From an archaeon (GTDB taxonomy: Archaea > Thermoproteota > Nitrososphaeria > Nitrososphaerales > Nitrosopumilaceae), in assembly GCA_024276695.1 (NCBI GenBank), contig JAJRWR010000037.1, forward strand, positions 1 through 46,058: 46,058 bases of DNA, written 5' to 3'. Every line of letters begins with the position of its first letter. Positions within the stretch are counted from its first letter, which is position 1. Both the position numbers and the translations under genes were made by a program. The notes under the pieces are model-generated. The model made no database searches. It saw only the letters and a program-made list of their open reading frames with translations, and was not told the DNA's origin. This document shows positions 24,757 through 33,588 of this stretch, piece by piece.

Positions 24757-25554
24757 TTAATTCTCTCTGGTTTTCTTTGAATCTTCTCTAGTAAATTTGA
24801 ATGAACCTTTTTTCTTTTGTATGTTAGTTTCAATTTCTTCAATGATTGGTTTTAGTAGTTTCTCAGCAGATTTGAAATCTTCCGAAGTAATTGAGAGTCT
24901 ATATTTTGGTGCTCCTAAATATGTGATATCTATAGTAGAATCTTTTTTGATTACATCTAACAATGTTTTTTTAATTATTTCAACTCCGTCTGATTTATTA
25001 TTTGTAATTTCCATAATTCCTCTGATTTCTACTGAGGGGAGTTTAATTTTTGAACAAATATCTTCTATGACAGTTATAGTTTTTTTTGCAATTTTTAGTT
25101 CTTTTACAGATTCAACCCCATTTCTTCCAATAGATATGAAAGCATCATACACTGAATCAAACTTTGAATAGATACTATCTTCTAATTTCTCTACCTCGTC
25201 ATCTGTTAATTTCGCTTTTTCTTGAACATTTTGTAATAATGTTTTACCCTTTTCAAACTTTTTTACTTCTTTGAGTTTTTGCTTTTTCTGATCCTTTGAT
25301 ACTTGTTTTAATGATAAATCGATATCCCCACGTTGAGCATTTACTTTTTTCACAAGAAGAACTTTCTTCTCTCCATCTCTGACAAATCTATTTACTGATC
25401 TAATCCAACCTGGAGCAATTTCTGAAATGTGTAAAAATCCTTGGATATCATCATATTCATCTAATGTAACATATGCCCCGTGGTCCATTACTTTGGTAAC
25501 AGTTGCAAGAACAATTTCACCTTGCTCAGGCATTTCTTGAATTTCAGTAGACAT
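24757..25554 (-). CDS. eif2a: Translation initiation factor aIF2 alpha subunit
   Basis: Alpha subunit of aIF2. Residues 10-85 form the S1 OB-fold (GEIVLATVTKVMDHGAYVTL and GFLHISEIAPGWIRSVNRFVRDG). A helical middle domain follows (about 90-175) and a C-terminal alpha/beta domain binds the gamma subunit. The length of 265 residues is usual. The gene is one base upstream of nop10. Gamma and eS6 lie on the other strand about 1 kb away, so the aIF2 subunits are near each other but not in one operon. Confidence 0.95.
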   Translation of the reverse strand: MSTEIQEMPEQGEIVLATVTKVMDHGAYVTLDEYDDIQGFLHISEIAPGWIRSVNRFVRDGEKKVLLVKKVNAQRGDIDLSLKQVSKDQKKQKLKEVKKFEKGKTLLQNVQEKAKLTDDEVEKLEDSIYSKFDSVYDAFISIGRNGVESVKELKIAKKTITVIEDICSKIKLPSVEIRGIMEITNNKSDGVEIIKKTLLDVIKKDSTIDITYLGAPKYRLSITSEDFKSAEKLLKPIIEEIETNIQKKKGSFKFTREDSKKTREN

Positions 25555-25594
25555 TTCTTCTAAAACTTCCCCATGTGTAAATTAATGTTGCTGG

Positions 25595-26128
25595 TTAGAA
25601 ATCAATACCTCTCTTTGCTTTGATTCCTTGTTGAAATGGATGTTTAATCTCTCTCATTTCTGTAACTAGATCAGCTATTTCGATGATTTCATCTTTAGCA
25701 TAATTCCCTGTAAGTACCAAATTTACTTTCTTTGGTTTTGATTTAATGATATTTAGAATATCATCAATTGAAATTAAATTCAAATTAACTGCATAGTTTA
25801 CCTCATCTAAAATAATAATATCATAATTTCCTGACTGAATTTTCTCATTACTAATCTTTATTGCTGCTTTTGCAACTTGTTCATGATCTACTTTTGGACT
25901 TTTATCATCCATTATACCAACAAATCCTTTTCCGATTGCAACCATTTCAAATTCTGGTTCAAGTCTTTTAGAAGAATCCATTTCACCATAATGCCATGAA
26001 CCTTTAATGAATTGAATCATACAAGTTTTCTTTTCATAACCTGTTGCACGTAATGCAATTCCTAAAGCTGCAGTTGTTTTACCTTTACCTTTTCCAGTAT
26101 AAACAATGATCAATCCATCTTTTTCCAT
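25595..26128 (-). CDS. cobO: Cob(I)yrinic acid a,c-diamide adenosyltransferase
   Basis: Attaches the 5'-deoxyadenosyl group to reduced cobalt in the corrin. The ATP-binding P-loop is YTGKGKGKTTAAL (residues 10-22), then CMIQFIKG, DIIILDEVNYA (near 104-114) and LTGNYAKDEI; this is the CobO/CobA (BtuR) family, not PduO or EutT. A 177-residue length is typical. It diverges from cbiA across a 68-bp region and, with cbiA, begins cobalamin block 2. Confidence 0.93.
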   Translation of the reverse strand: MEKDGLIIVYTGKGKGKTTAALGIALRATGYEKKTCMIQFIKGSWHYGEMDSSKRLEPEFEMVAIGKGFVGIMDDKSPKVDHEQVAKAAIKISNEKIQSGNYDIIILDEVNYAVNLNLISIDDILNIIKSKPKKVNLVLTGNYAKDEIIEIADLVTEMREIKHPFQQGIKAKRGIDF

Positions 26129-26184
26129 AAATTATTCTTGATGAATCTCACTAACAACATTGAGCATTTTCAAAAATCTATCAA

Positions 26185-26192
26185 TTTAAATA
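26185..26192 (+). promoter_or_regulatory. TATA-like box of cbiA
   Basis: TTTAAATA is centred about 20 nt before the ATG at 26209 and only 8 nt before the upstream ATG at 26197. This spacing argues that 26209 is the better start for cbiA. Confidence 0.4.
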
Positions 26193-26196
26193 AAAA

Positions 26197-27570
26197 ATGG
26201 TTCTAGTCATGCAATTGAGAATTCCCAGAATTGTAATTTCAGGTGTTACTAGTGGAGTAGGAAAGACATTAATTACCTGCTCGATAATTCATGGTTTACA
26301 AGAACAAGGACTTACTGTTCAACCATTTAAGGTTGGACCTGACTATATAGATCCAAGTTATCTATCAAGTATTTCAAAACATGAAACATACAACTTGGAT
26401 GCATGGCTGATGGGTGAAAGTCAACTTTTGAATAGCTTTCTTTCAAACTCAAAATCTAATGTATCTGTAATAGAAGGGGTCATGGGATATTATGACGGTT
26501 TTGACGGTGATTCAAACTATGCAAGTACTCATCATGTAGCATCTCTAACAAAATCTCCTGTATTGTTAGTCCTAGATGCAAGCAAAACTTCTCGCTCTAT
26601 TGCTGCAACTGCTCTTGGATTTTTAAAATTTCATAAAAATTCTCGTATATCTGGAATTATCCTTAACAAAATAGGTAGCAAAAAACATGAACTTTTGTGT
26701 AGAACTGCTCTAGAAAAAACTAAAATTCCAATTGTTGGTGTAATTCCAAAAAATCCATCATTAAATATGCCTTCTAGGCATCTTGGTTTAATTTCAACAT
26801 TAGAAAATAAAATTCTCAAAAAACAAATCGAAAAAGTCTCTAAAACTATTTCAAAAAATATTGATATTAAACAAATTATAAAAATAGCTAAAGATGTATC
26901 TGATATTACTAAAAAATCTAAACCTGCATCTAAGAAAGTAAAAATTACTATTGCTGTTGCACTTGATACTTCATTTAATTTCTATTACCAAGACAATTTA
27001 GAAGCATTACGTCGTGAAGGTGCAAAATTAAAATTTTTTAGTCCTGTAAAAGACAAAAAAATTCCAGAATGTGATGGACTTTACATTGGTGGTGGATTTC
27101 CTGAAATTTTAGGTAATTCACTTGAAAAAAATAAAACCATGAAAAAATCAATAAAGAAATTATCTGAAGATAATCTTCCTATTTATGCTGAATGTGGTGG
27201 ATTAATGTATTTGACAAAATCTATTCTATCTGAAAACAAAAAATACAAAATGGTTGGTATATTTGGTGCTGAAACTAAAATGACCAAGAAAATGAGACTA
27301 AATTATACAAAGGGAAAGATTATTTCAAAAAATCCAATATCTGAAAAACTACATACTTTTCAAGGGCATGAATTTCATTACTCACATTTAGATTCTGTTT
27401 CATCTGATTCAAAATTTGTATATGCTTTAGAAATTGGTGAAGGAATCAAGAACCGCCAAGATGGATTAATTCAAGATAATACATTAGCATCATATGGCCA
27501 TCTGTATTTTGATAGTTCAAACTATGCAGAAATTTTTGTTAAAAACTGTATAAAATATTCAAGAAGATGA
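26197..27570 (+). CDS. cbiA: Cobyrinic acid a,c-diamide synthase
   Basis: ATP- and glutamine-dependent enzyme that amidates the a and c side chains of (cobalt-)cobyrinic acid. The N-terminal P-loop-like motif GVTSGVGKTLITCSII (about 16-31) is followed by KVGPDYIDP and by GVMGYYDGFDG. The C-terminal amidotransferase domain carries the nucleophile Cys333 in YAECGGLMYL and a histidine near the end (YGHLYFDS). The first ATG at 26197 gives MVLVMQLRIP; the ATG at 26209 fits the family and the promoter better. The end overlaps cbiC by 12 bp on the other strand. Confidence 0.94.
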   Translation: MVLVMQLRIPRIVISGVTSGVGKTLITCSIIHGLQEQGLTVQPFKVGPDYIDPSYLSSISKHETYNLDAWLMGESQLLNSFLSNSKSNVSVIEGVMGYYDGFDGDSNYASTHHVASLTKSPVLLVLDASKTSRSIAATALGFLKFHKNSRISGIILNKIGSKKHELLCRTALEKTKIPIVGVIPKNPSLNMPSRHLGLISTLENKILKKQIEKVSKTISKNIDIKQIIKIAKDVSDITKKSKPASKKVKITIAVALDTSFNFYYQDNLEALRREGAKLKFFSPVKDKKIPECDGLYIGGGFPEILGNSLEKNKTMKKSIKKLSEDNLPIYAECGGLMYLTKSILSENKKYKMVGIFGAETKMTKKMRLNYTKGKIISKNPISEKLHTFQGHEFHYSHLDSVSSDSKFVYALEIGEGIKNRQDGLIQDNTLASYGHLYFDSSNYAEIFVKNCIKYSRR

Positions 27571-28200
27571 TTCTGCTCTAATTAATTTGAAAATTGCATT
27601 AATTGTAGCAGATACTGATGAACTGCCTCCCTTTCTGCCTACATTTGTGATAAATGGAGCTTCCTCCAACTTTACTAATTCTTCTTTTGATTCTGCAGCA
27701 CAGATAAATCCAACTGGGATTCCAATAATTAATGCAGGTTTTACTATACCTTCTTTTACCATTTGAATTACTTCTTGAAGAGCTGTAGGTGCATTTCCTA
27801 TTGCAACAACTCCTCCATCAATATCTGAAATTGCTGCTCTCATAGATACTTGGGAACGAGTTTTACCTTCTTTTTTTGCCAATTCCATGATTTCTGGTTT
27901 TGAAATATTACAAACTATGTTATTTCCAAAATCTTTAGGATTTTGCTTGTTCATTCCACCAATAACTCCATTAACATCAACTACAATACTACAACCGTTT
28001 TTCAAAGCATTCATTCCACTTTGAATTGCATCTTTATGAAAAATCAACTTATTTTTATCTGCAAAATCAAAATCTGCTGTTGAATGAATAATTCTTCTAA
28101 CAATTGACCATTCTTTTTCACTAAAATTATGTGAACCTATCTCACTTTCAATCATTTGCATACTTGCATCTTCAATTGATTGGCCTTTCTCAGTCTGCAT
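27559..28200 (-). CDS. cbiC: Precorrin-8X methylmutase
   Basis: Moves the methyl group from C11 to C12 to form hydrogenobyrinic/cobyrinic acid. The catalytic histidine is H39 in RRIIHSTADFDFA. The central segment AIQSGMNALKNGC, VDVNGVIGGM, NAPTALQEV and IIGIPVGFI are family landmarks. The length of 213 residues is normal. It overlaps cbiX by 11 bp upstream, and cbiX overlaps cbiG by 4 bp, so cbiG-cbiX-cbiC is one transcription unit. Confidence 0.95.
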   Translation of the reverse strand: MQTEKGQSIEDASMQMIESEIGSHNFSEKEWSIVRRIIHSTADFDFADKNKLIFHKDAIQSGMNALKNGCSIVVDVNGVIGGMNKQNPKDFGNNIVCNISKPEIMELAKKEGKTRSQVSMRAAISDIDGGVVAIGNAPTALQEVIQMVKEGIVKPALIIGIPVGFICAAESKEELVKLEEAPFITNVGRKGGSSSVSATINAIFKLIRAESSS

Positions 28201-28942
28201 CTTCTACCTCTTTTGCTCTTTCTAATATCAAATCTATCATATTTTGATCGGTTCCTATATGTTTTGTAATGTATGCTTTTTCTATAGTTGATTTCTCAAG
28301 TGCTGGTATCAAATCATTATTAATATCAGTTTTAACATGTGCACCTTCATGAAGAAAATAAAAAACAATTATCAATACTCTTGGATTATCTTTTTCACAT
28401 TTTTTAATCCCTTCAAAAATATCTGGTTGCTCTATTTCTAACCAACATCTACTAACGTTCCTATATGACTCTGTTAATGAATTTACAATGTAATCTAATG
28501 ATCTTTGTGCATTAGGATCTTTACTACCGTGTCCAATTATCATAACATCTATTTCATTATTTGCAAATGTAATTTGATTTTCTTTTAGTGTTGTAGATAT
28601 TCTATTTTCGACAATATCTACCAAAGTTTTATGCATGCTCATTTGTTTTGTAACTAAGAATTTTATTTTGGTATATTTTTGAAATTTCATTGCATCAGTA
28701 ACTGCATTTTTTACTTTTTTACCAGGATACAAAAAGTAAGGAACTATAGTCAAAGAATCAATATCTTGTTTTAGACATTTTGAAATCCCATCTTCAATAT
28801 ATGGTGGTTCTACCTCTAGAAAGCAAAAATCAGTAAAAACATAGTCACCTTTTGCCTGAATACCTTGACAAATCTCATCTAATTCTTCGGATGCTTCTCT
28901 TTCTCTACTTCCTCTATCAATTAGTAGTAATCCGCGTTTCAA
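28190..28942 (-). CDS. cbiX: Two-domain sirohydrochlorin cobaltochelatase
   Basis: Inserts cobalt into sirohydrochlorin, committing it to B12 synthesis by the anaerobic route. Two CbiX repeats are visible. The C-terminal repeat has both catalytic histidines, H138 (IIGHGSKD) and H202 (EGAHVKTD). In the N-terminal repeat the first histidine is replaced (IDRGSRE, R10) and the second is K76 (YPGKKVK). Only the second half should be active; the first half may be structural. At 250 residues it is the long form, unlike the single-domain CbiXS of many archaea. It overlaps cbiC and cbiG. Confidence 0.92.
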   Translation of the reverse strand: MKRGLLLIDRGSREREASEELDEICQGIQAKGDYVFTDFCFLEVEPPYIEDGISKCLKQDIDSLTIVPYFLYPGKKVKNAVTDAMKFQKYTKIKFLVTKQMSMHKTLVDIVENRISTTLKENQITFANNEIDVMIIGHGSKDPNAQRSLDYIVNSLTESYRNVSRCWLEIEQPDIFEGIKKCEKDNPRVLIIVFYFLHEGAHVKTDINNDLIPALEKSTIEKAYITKHIGTDQNMIDLILERAKEVEDAD

Positions 28943-29997
28943 TTCAAAATCCTCGCTATGGCTATAGTCAAATTTGGTGGGAATTTCTGTTTTTCTACTA
29001 TTAATTCTCCTCCCGATACTTTGATGGCAGCAGCTTCTGAAACACTTGCAGTTCCTTCAAAGGCTTTTACTGTTTCAGATGGATTTGGAGCAGAAATTTC
29101 TGCCAAGTCTTCTCTATTTACATATTCTACTGGAATTTTCATCTCTTTACCAAGATCAATCAACCCTTGAACATCTTCAGGCTTTTTTATTGATACTAGT
29201 TTTGCAATAGATTTTGAACTAAGCTTGAATTTATCTAAACAAAATTCTATTCCTTCTCTAATGGTTTCTTTTGTCGTATCCCAATGCAATCCAATTCCAA
29301 TTACTAAGCTTGAAGGACGATATATCACAGACTCTTTAGATATTTCTTCATCGATAACTTTATCAGAAATTATAAGATGAGCTTTAGAATTTGATTTTTT
29401 TAAATCCTCTATATTTTCATAAATTGAAACATTTTTTGGTAATTTTTTATACCAATTTTTTTCTCCTACTTCTTGAAAAACACCAATAGGTTCTTCGTTT
29501 ACCATATGTGCACTAATTTTTGTTACAGTGGAATCGTCATCAATTTTCCAATTAAATTCCCTTCCTACAAGATCAACTGCTATTGTTTTGTTTACATCTG
29601 CTGCAGTAGTAATAACAGGTAATGCCCCTATTTTATCTGCTATTTCTTCGGCTAATTCATTGGCTCCTCCTATATGTCCAGATAAAACACTAATTACAAA
29701 ATTCATTTTATCGTCAATTACAATTATTGCAGGATCAGTCTTCTTATCTTTCAAATATGGTGCAATTAATCTAATGACTGCACCTAATGAAAAAATACAG
29801 ATTAATGCATTATTATTTTTGAAAAGTTCAACAATTTTTTCTGTTGTAGGCTCAGAATACCATATAATTCCATTCTGTCCATTTGATAGTTTTGAAGGTG
29901 AAAATATACTCCATTCTGGAAATAGTCTTTTTAGATTCTCACCAATATTTATTCCATTTTTAGTAATAGCAAGAACTGAAGTTTTTTCCATGATCAA
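28939..29997 (-). CDS. cbiG: Cobalt-precorrin-5A hydrolase
   Basis: Opens the lactone ring of cobalt-precorrin-5A, releasing acetaldehyde. The N-terminal domain holds FSLGAVIRLIAPYLKDKKTDPAIIVID and VISVLSGHIGGANELAEEIA, the middle domain is variable, and the C-terminal domain has VIGIGLHWDTTKETI and NPSETVKAFEGTASVSEAAA. All three CbiG segments are present in 352 residues. The ATG overlaps nothing upstream; its end overlaps cbiX by 4 bp. It follows cbiD on the same strand after a 25-bp gap. CbiH, often next to CbiG, is missing here. Confidence 0.93.
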   Translation of the reverse strand: MIMEKTSVLAITKNGINIGENLKRLFPEWSIFSPSKLSNGQNGIIWYSEPTTEKIVELFKNNNALICIFSLGAVIRLIAPYLKDKKTDPAIIVIDDKMNFVISVLSGHIGGANELAEEIADKIGALPVITTAADVNKTIAVDLVGREFNWKIDDDSTVTKISAHMVNEEPIGVFQEVGEKNWYKKLPKNVSIYENIEDLKKSNSKAHLIISDKVIDEEISKESVIYRPSSLVIGIGLHWDTTKETIREGIEFCLDKFKLSSKSIAKLVSIKKPEDVQGLIDLGKEMKIPVEYVNREDLAEISAPNPSETVKAFEGTASVSEAAAIKVSGGELIVEKQKFPPNLTIAIARILN

Positions 29998-30022
29998 AAT
30001 ATTTTAACTTTAATAAAATACC

Positions 30023-31111
30023 TTACTCTTTAGATTTTCTAGCTAAAATTTTTCCTTCAAAATCAAACAATATTACATCAATGGAAACTTTTTCTTCAGA
30101 GTGTTTTCTCATGTGTTTATACGTCTCACTACAAATCAAGTCAAAAAATCCTCCAATCTTATTTTCTTGAATAATTTCGGAAACATGTCTAGCTGTATTT
30201 GCTTTTTTTATATCTTGAATTACCCTTTCACTAGCATCACATTTTTGAGCTAATTGGGCTAGAAAGCTCATGTCTACTTTAGATCCTTTGACATGGGTTT
30301 GTTTTACACCCGCAGCCATCTTTGCAAGTTTTCCAATAAAACCAACAACATATGCTTTTTTGATATCTTTTTTACCACATTGTTGAATTGTATATCCTGA
30401 AAAATCTCCCATTTGAACAAAACAATGTTCTGGCAAATCTATTATCTTCTTTGCAAAATCTTCACTTCTTCCACCGGTTGTAAGTACTACTGTATCGTTA
30501 CTCATTGCAATTGCTACATCCAAATTTTGTCTTATTGATGCTGCATATGATGCTGTAGAAAATGGAATAACAATTCCACTAGTTCCTAAAATTGAAATTC
30601 CATTTGTAATGCCTAATCTGGGATTGTCTGTTTTAGGTCCTAATTTTTTTCCTTTAGGAACTGAAATCACTAATCTGATTCCTTTTTCCAAAAGAATTTC
30701 TTTTCCCGCCTCTCTCAGATTTTCAATAATCATTTTTTTAGGAACTGGGTTTATCGCAGGTTTGTTAATTTCTAAACCTAATCCTGGTTTAGTTACTATG
30801 CCTACTCCTTCCCCACCATCAATCTCAATCTCATTTATTTTTTCAGTAAATGATAAATCCACAATAATTTCTGCTCCATGAGTAACATCAGGATCATCCC
30901 CACCATTTTTGATTACTGAACATTTTGCTTTATCAGATTCAAAATTACATGAATGTATTGGAATTTGAACATAGGATCTTTTTGGTAATAAAATATCTAT
31001 ATTCTCAATTTTTTTCTGGTTAATTATTGATAATAGTGCCGCTTTTGATGCTGCAGTTGCAGAACTCCCTGTAGTATAACCTGTCTTTAATTTTGTCTTT
31101 TCTTCTTTCAC
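30023..31111 (-). CDS. cbiD: Cobalt-precorrin-5B C1-methyltransferase
   Basis: Methylates C1 of cobalt-precorrin-5B in the anaerobic pathway. KLKTGYTTGSSATAASKAAL (residues 7-26) is the family signature, followed by KNGGDDPDVTHGAEI (67-81) and GGEGVGIVTKPGL. VVLTTGGRSEDFA and QMGDFSGYTIQ appear in the C-terminal half. The length of 362 residues is usual. It is the first gene of the run cbiD-cbiG-cbiX-cbiC on the minus strand, and its promoter must lie in the 94-bp gap shared with the divergent SDR gene. Confidence 0.95.
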   Translation of the reverse strand: MKEEKTKLKTGYTTGSSATAASKAALLSIINQKKIENIDILLPKRSYVQIPIHSCNFESDKAKCSVIKNGGDDPDVTHGAEIIVDLSFTEKINEIEIDGGEGVGIVTKPGLGLEINKPAINPVPKKMIIENLREAGKEILLEKGIRLVISVPKGKKLGPKTDNPRLGITNGISILGTSGIVIPFSTASYAASIRQNLDVAIAMSNDTVVLTTGGRSEDFAKKIIDLPEHCFVQMGDFSGYTIQQCGKKDIKKAYVVGFIGKLAKMAAGVKQTHVKGSKVDMSFLAQLAQKCDASERVIQDIKKANTARHVSEIIQENKIGGFFDLICSETYKHMRKHSEEKVSIDVILFDFEGKILARKSKE

Positions 31112-31176
31112 ACTAGTTGTATTAATTTTATGGTATTAACTCTTATTTCATAATTTTTGAAAATTATTCAAATAGA

Positions 31177-31185
31177 TTTAAAATT
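31177..31185 (+). promoter_or_regulatory. TATA-like box of the SDR gene
   Basis: TTTAAAATT is centred 25 nt before the ATG at 31206, as expected of a leaderless transcript. A short AT-rich dyad (ATAATTTT-TG-AAAATTAT, 31150-31167) lies just upstream and may be shared with cbiD on the other strand. Confidence 0.4.
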
Positions 31186-31205
31186 AAAACAAACTTTGTT
31201 CTATT

Positions 31206-32075
31206 ATGGTGAAATCTCTAAAGATTGTTGTTACTGGAGCTAGCGGTTTTATTGCAAAAAATCTTCGGAAATATTTATCAGAAAAAAATGTTGACTTGAT
31301 CTCAATATCCAGAAGTGAATTTAAGAATTTTAACTATGAAACTAAAATTATTTCAAAAAATTACAATGAAAAAATTATTCTTGAAAAAATTAAAAATTCA
31401 GACGTATTGATTCATCTTGTTGGGATAGGAAAACAATCTGTAAATACAGATTATGATATGATAAATACAGATTTAACAAAACATGTTGTAAACTTGAGTA
31501 AGAAAAGCAAAATCACAAAAATTATTTATTTAAGTGGCTTAGGTGTTTCACCAATTACCTCATTAGGTTATTTTATTTCAAAATATAATGCAGAAAGACA
31601 AATCATTGATTCTGGTTTAGATTTTACAATTTTTAGACCATCCTATATTGTTGGAAAAGATGATTTATTTTCAAAACATCTAAAAAAACAAATGAAATCT
31701 GGAGAAATTAAAATTCCTGGTTCTGGAAAATATTCAATTCAGCCAATATATGTCTCTGATGTTGTTAAAATCATTTTTGAATCAACATGGCAACCAAAAT
31801 TTAATAATAAAATTATTGATCTTGTTGGACCTGATAATGTCACTTTTGAAAAATACGTTAAACTCTTTTCTAAAGGAACTAAAACCAAAATTAGAAAAAT
31901 CAATCTGGAAAATGCATATCATAATGCTATAATTAATTCAAAATCTGATTTTGGAATCGACGATCTAAATATTCTGATTGGTGATTTTAAAGGAGATCAC
32001 AAAAAATTATCTAAAATATCTGAAATTAAATTTCAATCTGTAATGGATTTACTACAATCCGGCAGATTGCTTTAA
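31206..32075 (+). CDS. NAD(P)-dependent epimerase/dehydratase (atypical SDR)
   Basis: Extended/atypical short-chain dehydrogenase with the Rossmann loop [11 protein letters not shown] (residues 10-20) and [21 protein letters not shown], then YFISKYNAE with a YxxxK-like pair, then FRPSYIVG are typical of the NDUFA9-like/nucleotide-sugar group. The family is NAD(P)-binding, but the substrate cannot be read from sequence. Its last 24 bp overlap the convergent metK gene. The gene is rich in AAA/AAT codons, as is the window. Confidence 0.8.
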   Translation: MVKSLKIVVTGASGFIAKNLRKYLSEKNVDLISISRSEFKNFNYETKIISKNYNEKIILEKIKNSDVLIHLVGIGKQSVNTDYDMINTDLTKHVVNLSKKSKITKIIYLSGLGVSPITSLGYFISKYNAERQIIDSGLDFTIFRPSYIVGKDDLFSKHLKKQMKSGEIKIPGSGKYSIQPIYVSDVVKIIFESTWQPKFNNKIIDLVGPDNVTFEKYVKLFSKGTKTKIRKINLENAYHNAIINSKSDFGIDDLNILIGDFKGDHKKLSKISEIKFQSVMDLLQSGRLL

Positions 32076-33218
32076 TGTTGCAGCTTTGTCTGTTTTTTCC
32101 CAAGTAAATTCTGGTTCATTTCTTCCAAAATGACCATAAGATGCAGTTTTTTTGTATATTGGCCTCTTTAAATCTAGTTGTGAAATGATTCCTGATGGTT
32201 TCATATCAAAATTTTTTCTAACTAAATCCTCAATTTGATTTTCAGAAATTTTACTTGTTCCAAATGTATTGACGTAAAGTGATACTGGTTCTGCAACTCC
32301 AATTGCATATGCAAGTTGGACCTCACATCTATCAGTCAATCCTGCTGCTACTAGATTTTTTGCAATATATCTACACATGTAACATGCAGATCTATCTACT
32401 TTAGATGGATCCTTGCCTGAGAAAGCTCCACCACCATGTCTTCCAAATCCACCATAACTATCAACAATAATTTTTCTTCCAGTTAATCCTGCATCTCCAT
32501 GTGGACCGCCTATCATAAATTTTCCTGTAGGATTAATGTGAATTTTAATATCTTCATTCCATAGATTTCCTAAAACTGGCTTGATAACTTTATCAATAAT
32601 TTCTATTGAAATTTCCTCCTGTGAAATTTCTGGTGCATGTTGTGTTGAAATTACTACTGTTTCAATTTTGGTTGGTTTATTGTCTTCATATCTAACAGAA
32701 ACTTGCGTTTTTCCATCAGGTCTTGCCCAAGTAAGAACTTTATTTTTTCTAACATCAGCTAATTTTTGTGCAAGCTTTTGTGAAAGTAAAATTGGCATCG
32801 GCATAAGCTCTGGCGTTTCATTTGTAGCATATCCAAACATTAACCCTTGATCTCCAGCACCTTGTTCTTTGTCATCAGTAGCTGTAACACCTTGACTAAT
32901 ATCTGGACTTTGAGAATGAAGACGTAAAGTTACTTCACAAGATTTAGTATCAAACATCAGGTCTTTGTTATCATATCCAATCTCTCTGATTGTCTTTCTA
33001 ACTAATTCTTCTTGAGCTTTTTTATCAAAATTTGCTTTAGATGTCACTTCACCTGCAACTGCTACAAAATCAGTGGTAACCATTGTTTCAACAGCAACTC
33101 TTGAATTTGGATCTTGTCGAAGATATTCATCTAAGAATGCATCAGAAATGTTGTCACATATTTTATCTGGATGACCTTCTGTTACTGATTCAGATGTAAA
33201 TAGAAAATTATTGGCCAT
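32052..33218 (-). CDS. metK: S-adenosylmethionine synthetase, bacterial/eukaryal type
   Basis: Makes S-adenosylmethionine from ATP and methionine; supplies methyl groups to the cobalamin methylases here. [20 protein letters not shown] (residues 8-27), [12 protein letters not shown] and [17 protein letters not shown] with GGGAFSGKD are the hallmarks of the bacterial/eukaryal MAT, not of the very different archaeal MAT. At 388 residues it is standard. A bacterial-type enzyme in an archaeon suggests old transfer. It follows the LSm gene by 16 bp on the same strand, so the two are likely one transcript. Confidence 0.95.
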   Translation of the reverse strand: MANNFLFTSESVTEGHPDKICDNISDAFLDEYLRQDPNSRVAVETMVTTDFVAVAGEVTSKANFDKKAQEELVRKTIREIGYDNKDLMFDTKSCEVTLRLHSQSPDISQGVTATDDKEQGAGDQGLMFGYATNETPELMPMPILLSQKLAQKLADVRKNKVLTWARPDGKTQVSVRYEDNKPTKIETVVISTQHAPEISQEEISIEIIDKVIKPVLGNLWNEDIKIHINPTGKFMIGGPHGDAGLTGRKIIVDSYGGFGRHGGGAFSGKDPSKVDRSACYMCRYIAKNLVAAGLTDRCEVQLAYAIGVAEPVSLYVNTFGTSKISENQIEDLVRKNFDMKPSGIISQLDLKRPIYKKTASYGHFGRNEPEFTWEKTDKAATLKQSAGL

Positions 33219-33234
33219 AAAACCACATTTATTA

Positions 33235-33483
33235 CTAGAGTTCGTTTTCTAGTTTGATAAATAATACGTTATTGCCTCTTACGATAACTCTACCATAATT
33301 TGCAATCGGTTTACCGTCATGAATCTCTTCAGCATCAGTCATAATCAAATTCATATAAGAATCGACATTGTCCATTTTTCCTTTATACTCAACTTCATTC
33401 TTCAGTCTTACAGTAACTTTCTTCTTGGTACTTTTTTGAAGGGTTGTTAGAGGTCTTTTTGCACTATTTGTTTGGGACACCAA
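33235..33483 (-). CDS. LSm/Sm-like archaeal RNA-binding protein
   Basis: Forms a heptameric RNA-binding ring. The Sm1 motif [27 protein letters not shown] (seen here in two parts) and the Sm2 motif NYGRVIVRG are present in 82 residues. The start is TTG or the GTG one codon on; neither has a Shine-Dalgarno. A strong AAGGAGGT with ATG lies 35 bp further upstream (ATG at 33518), and one extra A in the run at 33495-33498 (T-run on the + strand) would fuse it in frame, giving a 94-residue protein. Followed by metK. Confidence 0.9.
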   Translation of the reverse strand: MVSQTNSAKRPLTTLQKSTKKKVTVRLKNEVEYKGKMDNVDSYMNLIMTDAEEIHDGKPIANYGRVIVRGNNVLFIKLENEL

Positions 33484-33527
33484 TTGTTCACTTGTTTTGC
33501 AACCTTGTTCACCAGCATAAAAGCCTT

Positions 33528-33535
33528 ACCTCCTT
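33528..33535 (-). promoter_or_regulatory. Strong Shine-Dalgarno before ATG 33518 at the LSm gene
   Basis: On the minus strand AAGGAGGT is followed after 9 nt by ATG (33518). In the given sequence that ATG opens only a 23-codon frame (to 33447) overlapping the LSm start. It is the best ribosome site in the region and suggests that the true LSm start is here and that one base is missing. Confidence 0.5.
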
Positions 33536-33588
33536 TATGAATACTGAAATTCCTTAAATTTTTTCTTATTTTTATAATAATTACACAA

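Noticed and set aside
29528-30007. 159-codon open frame antisense to cbiG
   Set aside because: It lies wholly opposite a clear CbiG gene, its protein is low complexity and Ser/Ile/Phe-rich, and it has no family features. It is a shadow of AT-rich coding DNA.
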